In this document: positions 60,087-64,000 of the stretch, piece after piece
Numbering within the stretch: position 1 is the first letter of the stretch
Layout: each line of letters starts with the position of its first letter
Source: Hymenobacter aerophilus DSM 13606
GTDB taxonomy: Bacteria > Bacteroidota > Bacteroidia > Cytophagales > Hymenobacteraceae
Direction: 5' to 3'
Assembly (NCBI RefSeq): GCF_000382225.1
Contig: NZ_KB907813.1
Location: 36,755 to 100,754 of the forward strand
DNA: 64,000 bases
Notes under the pieces: generated by a model
Told to the model about the DNA's origin: nothing
The model's database searches: none
What the model saw: only the letters and a program-made list of their open reading frames with translations
Program-made: the position numbers and the translations under genes

Positions 60087-61313
60087 CTATCCCAGCTTGG
60101 CCAACGAAGCCTTGATGCGCGCGAAGGCTTCGCGCAACTTCTCATCGGCGGCGGCGGTGCTGAAGCGCAGGCAGTCGGGCGCGCCGAAAGCAGCCCCGTC
60201 GACGGCGGCTACGTGGGCATCGTTGAGCAGGTACATGGCTAGGTCGGCGGCCGTGGCAATAGTTTCGCCGGTGGCGGTGGTGCGGCCGAAGTAGCCGGTG
60301 ACGTCGGGAAACAGGTAGAAGGCGCCGCTGGGTACGTTGGTGCGGAAGCCGGGAATGTCCTGCACCAGTTCCAGCACCAGGTCGCGGCGGCGGCGGTAGG
60401 CGGCCACCATTTCGTCGGCCGAGGCGCGGCCGCCTTCCAGGGCGGCAATGCCGGCGCGCTGGGCAATCGAGCAGGTGCCGGACGTAATCTGGCTCTGAAT
60501 TTTCTCGCAGGCGGCGGCAATTTCGCGCCGCGCAGCCAGGTAGCCCACCCGCCAGCCGGTCATGGCGTAGCCCTTCGAGAAGCCATTGACGGTAATCACC
60601 TGGTCCTTTACCTCATCAAATTGGGCCAGACTCACGTGCTCGCCCACGAAGTTGATGTACTCGTAAATCTCATCGGCTACCACATACACGTTGGGGTGGC
60701 GGGCCACGACGGCGGCCAGTTCAGCCAGCTCTTCGCGGCTGAAAACGGCCCCGGTGGGGTTGCAGGGCGAGGAGTACATGATGAGCCGGGTGCGGGGCGT
60801 AATGGCGGCTTCCACCTGCGCGGCCGTTACTTTGTAGTCGTTTTCCAGCGTGCCCATCAGCGGGATGCTCACGCCCTCGGCCAGCCGCACCATCTCCTCG
60901 TAGCTCACCCAGTAGGGCGAAAACACCAGCACCTCGTCGCCCGGATTTACCAGGCTCAGCACGGCGTTGGCCAGCGCCTGCTTGGCCCCCGTACTCACCA
61001 CAATGTTCTCGGGCTGGTAATCCAGCTGGTTGTCGCGCCGGAACTTGTCGCAGATGGCCTGGCGCAGCTCCAGATAGCCGGGCACCGGCGTGTAGAACGT
61101 GTAGCCCTCATCCAGTGCCTGCTTGGCGGCGTCTTTGATGTACTGGGGCGTCTGGAAATCGGGCTCCCCAAAGCTCAGGGTGATGACATCGACGCCCTCG
61201 GCCGCCAGCGCCCGCGCCTTTTTGGCCATGGCAATGGTTTGCGACTCCTGCATGGCGTTGATGCGGTCGGACAGAACAAGCGGGGCGCGGTCGGTAGCGG
61301 CAGTGGAGGACAT
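60087..61313 (-). CDS. Pyridoxal-phosphate-dependent aminotransferase (aspartate aminotransferase-like)
   Basis: The 408-residue class I/II aminotransferase has LSFGEPDFQTPQYIKDAAKQ, STGAKQALANAVLSLVNPGD, SSPCNPTGAVFSREEL, VVADEIYEYINF and the PLP lysine in NGFSKGYAMTGWRVGY. The C-terminal CLRFSTAAADEKLREAFARI is standard. It resembles the aspartate/prephenate aminotransferases of the I-gamma group, which use 2-oxoglutarate or oxaloacetate. I start at ATG 61313 (MSSTAATDRAPLVLSDRI); the longer frame runs into the palindrome upstream. Confidence 0.95.
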   Translation of the reverse strand: MSSTAATDRAPLVLSDRINAMQESQTIAMAKKARALAAEGVDVITLSFGEPDFQTPQYIKDAAKQALDEGYTFYTPVPGYLELRQAICDKFRRDNQLDYQPENIVVSTGAKQALANAVLSLVNPGDEVLVFSPYWVSYEEMVRLAEGVSIPLMGTLENDYKVTAAQVEAAITPRTRLIMYSSPCNPTGAVFSREELAELAAVVARHPNVYVVADEIYEYINFVGEHVSLAQFDEVKDQVITVNGFSKGYAMTGWRVGYLAARREIAAACEKIQSQITSGTCSIAQRAGIAALEGGRASADEMVAAYRRRRDLVLELVQDIPGFRTNVPSGAFYLFPDVTGYFGRTTATGETIATAADLAMYLLNDAHVAAVDGAAFGAPDCLRFSTAAADEKLREAFARIKASLAKLG

Positions 61314-61387
61314 ATTCGGGGCTGGGTTTGGGTGGAAGGGTAAAGGTAGGAGGAAGTGAGATACGGGATGCTGGGATATGAGACGAA

Positions 61388-61481
61388 CGTCATTCAGAGC
61401 GCAACGAAGAATCTCGCGTGCTGACGTTGAGTACTGCCGCAACGTCAGCATGCGAGATTCTTCGCTGCGCTCTGAATGACG
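61388..61481. repeat. Intergenic palindrome, family B (copy 4)
   Basis: CGTCATTCAGAGCGCAACGA with AGAATCTCGC pairs with GCGAGATTCTTCGCTGCGCT and CTGAATGACG, one mismatch. The inner part GTGCTGACGTTGAG/CAACGTCAGCAT extends the stem. Confidence 0.93.
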
Positions 61482-61502
61482 GCCTTCCACTACCTCTTGC
61501 CC

Positions 61503-63545
61503 CTACTCCTCGCGGCCCAGCTGGCGCAGGCACCGGGCCATGATGCGCCAATCGAGGGCGGGGTGGTAGTCTTTGGCGTAGAGCAGCTCCAGGCGGCGGC
61601 GGGTGGCCTCATCGAGCGGGGCACTGGCGGCGGCCGCGGCGGTATCGGCGGGCGAGAGGATGGCGCGGGCAGCAGCTTGCGGCGCGGCGGCGTGGCGCAG
61701 GCCCACCCAGGTGCGCGCGCCGGCCAGCACCCGCAGGCAGTTGCGCACGAAGCCGGCTTTGCGCTGCACCAGCCACACCAGCACCGGACTCAGCGCCAGC
61801 AGCAGCAGACTGCTCAGAACGTCGAGCAGGCGCTTGTTGCGCACCTGTTCGGGGCGGAACAGGTTGAGCGTGATGTCGAGGGCGTAGTAGTCGCCGGGCG
61901 AATCTTTGCCCGAGCTGCCGATGATGTACTGGCTGCCGGGGGGCAGAATTTTGAACGCTACCGGCGGGTGCTGGGGCAGCCCGGCCATCAGCCCGATAAT
62001 CTGGCTGGCGGGCAGGTCGCGGCCGCAGAACACCAACTCATCGAGCCCATAAATACGGATAATGTCCTCCAGCTGGCGCACCTCCCCCAGCAAGTCGTCG
62101 GGCGGCGGCGGGGCAGCAGCTACGGCCGTACCAGTTGGCCCGGCTGCGGCCTCGGCGGGTGCGGCGGGTGCGGCATCCGGCGCCACGTAGCCGATGATGC
62201 GGGCTGGTACGGCAGCCTGCTCCAGCAGCTGGCGCACCCGGCGGCTTTCCTCGGCCGAACCCACGATACCCACGTTTTTCTGCTGATTCTCGCTTAAACT
62301 AAAGCGGCGGTAGCGCAGGAAATTGCCCGCCGCCCGCCGCAACAGCAGCGCCGCCACGGCCCACGCGCCGCCCAGCAGAATCAGGGCCTTCGAGAAGCGC
62401 CAGGCGTCCAGGAAGTTGCTGAAAGCCGAAATCAGCAGCGTGCCCACCACGATGCCGCGCACCAGCCGCCCGGCCCGCAGCGGCCGGTCGTAGGCCCCGC
62501 TCAGGAAGGCCGAACCCAGCCACACGGCAATGTAGACGGGCACCGCCACCAGCATGTACTTTTCGGGGTAGGGCCCGCGCACGTACTTGTGGTTGTGCTC
62601 CCAGTAGGTTTTCAGCACGTACATGCCCGCGTAAATCAGGCCGGCATCGAGCAGCACCGGGGCGGCCCGCAGCAGCAGCCGCTGGGCCACGGCCGCCCCC
62701 GCCCGCAACCAGATGGCCGCATTTATCAGCACCGAAAATGTGCCCGCCCGCTGCGGCGCGAAGTGCTTGCGGGCAAAAATCACCATCGCCCGGTAGAACA
62801 CGAACACGTAGTTGACGCTCGTGCGCTTGGTGCTTTCGCCCTTGTAATGGATAATGCGGGTGCCGGGGTAGTAGAAATTCTGCCAGCCACCCTGGGTAAG
62901 GCGGTACGAGAGGTCAATGTCCTCGCCGTACATAAAGTAGTCCTCGTCGAGCAGACCCACCTCGCGTAGCGCGGCGCTCCGCATCAGCATGAAGGCGCCG
63001 CTGAGCACCTCAATTTCGTGGGTTTCGTCGGGACTAAGGAAGCCCAGGTGGTAGCGCCCGAAGCGCCGCGACCGGGGGAACAGCCGCGCCAGCCCGAATA
63101 TCTTGTAGAACGCCACCGCCGGCGTAGGCAGGCCGCGCTTGCTTTCAGGCAAAAACCGGCCCTGCCCATCCAGCATTTTCACGCCCAGCCCGCCGCAGCG
63201 CGGGTGCGCATTCATAAACTCGCAGCACAGCCGGAAGGTATCTTCCTCCACCACCGTATCGGGGTTGAGCAGCAGCACGTAGCGGCCCTTGGCAAGGCGC
63301 AGAGCCTGGTTGTTGGCCTTCGAGAAACCGGGGTTGTCGTGGTTGGCAATGAGCATCACCTCCGGAAACCGGGCCCGCACCATGGCCACCGAGCCATCGA
63401 CCGAGTTGTTGTCGACTACAAATACCTCCAGCGGCCGGCCCAGCTTCTCGCCCGCCCGCCGCACCGACAGCAGCGCCTGCTCCAAAAAGTAGCAGACGTT
63501 ATAGTTGACAATGATAACGGACAGGGCAACTTCTTCGGGCGGCAC
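61503..63545 (-). CDS. Glycosyltransferase family 2 fused to membrane/degenerate sugar-transferase region
   Basis: The 680-residue protein starts at GTG 63545. Residues 1-260 form a GT-A glycosyltransferase (VALSVIIVNYNVCYFLEQAL, EVFVVDNNSVDGSVAMVR, KGRYVLLLNPDTVVEE, LDEDYFMYGEDIDLSYRL). Then come about four helices, a nucleotide-binding-like segment (VGIVGSAEESRRVRQLL), and a C-terminal part (NKRLLDVLSSLLLLALSPVL) that resembles the start of bacterial polyprenyl-phosphate sugar transferases but lacks their catalytic core. It probably adds a sugar to a lipid-linked or surface polysaccharide. The fused degenerate module is unusual, though similar fusions occur in Cytophagales. Confidence 0.85.
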   Translation of the reverse strand: MPPEEVALSVIIVNYNVCYFLEQALLSVRRAGEKLGRPLEVFVVDNNSVDGSVAMVRARFPEVMLIANHDNPGFSKANNQALRLAKGRYVLLLNPDTVVEEDTFRLCCEFMNAHPRCGGLGVKMLDGQGRFLPESKRGLPTPAVAFYKIFGLARLFPRSRRFGRYHLGFLSPDETHEIEVLSGAFMLMRSAALREVGLLDEDYFMYGEDIDLSYRLTQGGWQNFYYPGTRIIHYKGESTKRTSVNYVFVFYRAMVIFARKHFAPQRAGTFSVLINAAIWLRAGAAVAQRLLLRAAPVLLDAGLIYAGMYVLKTYWEHNHKYVRGPYPEKYMLVAVPVYIAVWLGSAFLSGAYDRPLRAGRLVRGIVVGTLLISAFSNFLDAWRFSKALILLGGAWAVAALLLRRAAGNFLRYRRFSLSENQQKNVGIVGSAEESRRVRQLLEQAAVPARIIGYVAPDAAPAAPAEAAAGPTGTAVAAAPPPPDDLLGEVRQLEDIIRIYGLDELVFCGRDLPASQIIGLMAGLPQHPPVAFKILPPGSQYIIGSSGKDSPGDYYALDITLNLFRPEQVRNKRLLDVLSSLLLLALSPVLVWLVQRKAGFVRNCLRVLAGARTWVGLRHAAAPQAAARAILSPADTAAAAASAPLDEATRRRLELLYAKDYHPALDWRIMARCLRQLGREE

Positions 63546-63626
63546 GGGGCGGAGCGTCGGCGGTAGTTAGGGCCGCGAAAGTTACGCAGAAGCGAGTTTG
63601 GAGGCTGGCTGCAGAAACTGCTATAA

Positions 63627-63727
63627 ACCGTTTGTCATCCTGAGCAGCGCGAAGGACCTATACAGAAGCTATTGTTTGGTGTCAGCTTCTGTATAGGTCC
63701 TTCGCAAGCTCAGGATGACAAATGGTT
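63627..63727. repeat. Intergenic palindrome, family A (copy 6)
   Basis: TTGTCATCCTGAGCAGCGCG with AAGGACCTATACAGAAGCT pairs with AGCTTCTGTATAGGTCCTTC and GCAAGCTCAGGATGACAA; the outer AACC and GGTT extend the symmetry. It abuts the IS982-type element. Confidence 0.94.
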
Positions 63728-63734
63728 CTAGCTA

Positions 63735-64000
63735 ACCCAAGTTGCGGACTATAACCCAACTTGGTGTAGGGCGTGGGCAAAGATGAAGAGGGCGATTTTC
63801 AAGGCAAACCCAGCCGCTGTTACGGCATGAATCTGCTTGGGAAAGCGTGCGGTCAGGCGACTAAAGGTCGTTTCAATGCCCTTACGAAAGTACTGAATCA
63901 GAAAGTTTTGCGCTGGATGGTGGGGCCGTTTGCTGTTTTTGCGCCGCGCGCTTTTCTGTTGGTTGCCGCTCGCTTCTGCGAACACGTCCTCCGCCACATA
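63735..64000 (-). mobile_element. IS982-type insertion sequence, truncated by window edge
   Basis: The element end appears at ACCCAAGTTGCGGACT (63735), which resembles IS982 terminal repeats, followed by the transposase 3' part. The other end lies beyond the window. Confidence 0.65.
63749..64000 (-). CDS. IS982-family transposase, C-terminal part (partial)
   Basis: The frame is open to the right edge, 83 codons plus stop, reading ...YVAEDVFAEASGNQQKSARR and then IQYFRKGIETTFSRLTARFP, KQIHAVTAAGFALKIALFIF and AHALHQVGL. The pattern IETTFSxLTxRFPKQIHAVTxxGF is diagnostic of the IS982 transposase C-terminus, with the E of the DDE triad in the GIETTF segment. The N-terminal part, including the other catalytic residues, lies outside the window, so intactness cannot be judged. 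Confidence 0.85.
   Translation of the reverse strand, partial: YVAEDVFAEASGNQQKSARRKNSKRPHHPAQNFLIQYFRKGIETTFSRLTARFPKQIHAVTAAGFALKIALFIFAHALHQVGL

Overview
The window looks like chromosomal DNA from a GC-rich member of the Bacteroidota, most likely Hymenobacter or a close relative (Cytophagales). The grounds are a type IX secretion sortase and its PorV-like partner (PorU2/PorV2 type), two large type IX cargo proteins with C-terminal sorting domains, a DUF4249 lipoprotein next to a TonB-dependent receptor, a PadR/PspC pair, TAnnTTTG-type promoter elements, and gene products that read like Cytophagales proteins. The genus is inferred from sequence character only.

Layout. 1-4.1 kb: the 5' part of a GH63-like glucosidase that runs off the left edge, an SDR oxidoreductase, a half-size EamA permease and a quinone-oxidoreductase-like enzyme. 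4.3-9.4 kb: beta-carbonic anhydrase, SulP anion transporter, histidine kinase, OmpR-type regulator and tRNA-Lys, all on the minus strand, with 11-bp-phased TTAA boxes upstream of the transporter. 9.6-18 kb: M3 peptidase, PaaE-like reductase, M23 peptidase, LolC/E-like permease, NamZ-like muramidase, fmt and folA. 18-24 kb: PorU2-like sortase and PorV2. 24.1-27.2 kb: PadR regulator and a PspC/GIN-domain membrane protein. 27.6-34.5 kb: DUF4249 lipoprotein, TonB receptor, CCA-adding enzyme, small lipoprotein, TsaC-like enzyme and methylmalonyl-CoA epimerase. 34.7-36.8 kb: iscS, iscU and an iscA-type gene. 37-43.7 kb: two large type IX cargo proteins. 44.3-52.5 kb: an extended curli locus (beta-propeller lipoprotein, csgH-like, csgB, csgA, then an IS3-family element, then csgG, csgF, csgE). 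52.6-64 kb: murI, recQ, an endonuclease/phosphatase-family membrane protein, marC, hemE, heptose kinase, an aminotransferase, a GT2 fusion protein and the edge of an IS982-type element.

How genes work together. The curli set has amyloid subunits (CsgA, CsgB), an outer-membrane exporter (CsgG, here with an extra C-terminal barrel-like domain), accessory factors (CsgE, CsgF) and a CsgH-type periplasmic amyloid chaperone. A consensus Bacteroidota promoter (TTG-N19-TATATTTG) lies in front of csgA. The SulP transporter and carbonic anhydrase suggest bicarbonate or anion handling, probably controlled by the adjacent two-component system. The PorU2-like sortase and PorV2 are a plausible surface-attachment pair for type IX cargo, such as the two proteins at 37-43.7 kb.

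Many intergenic spaces hold long, nearly perfect inverted repeats of a few related families, sharing a GTCAT...GAGC...GAAG plan. Some arms extend into flanking sequence and even into stop codons. They are the most distinctive non-coding feature of the window. No CRISPR array, rRNA gene or phage was seen.
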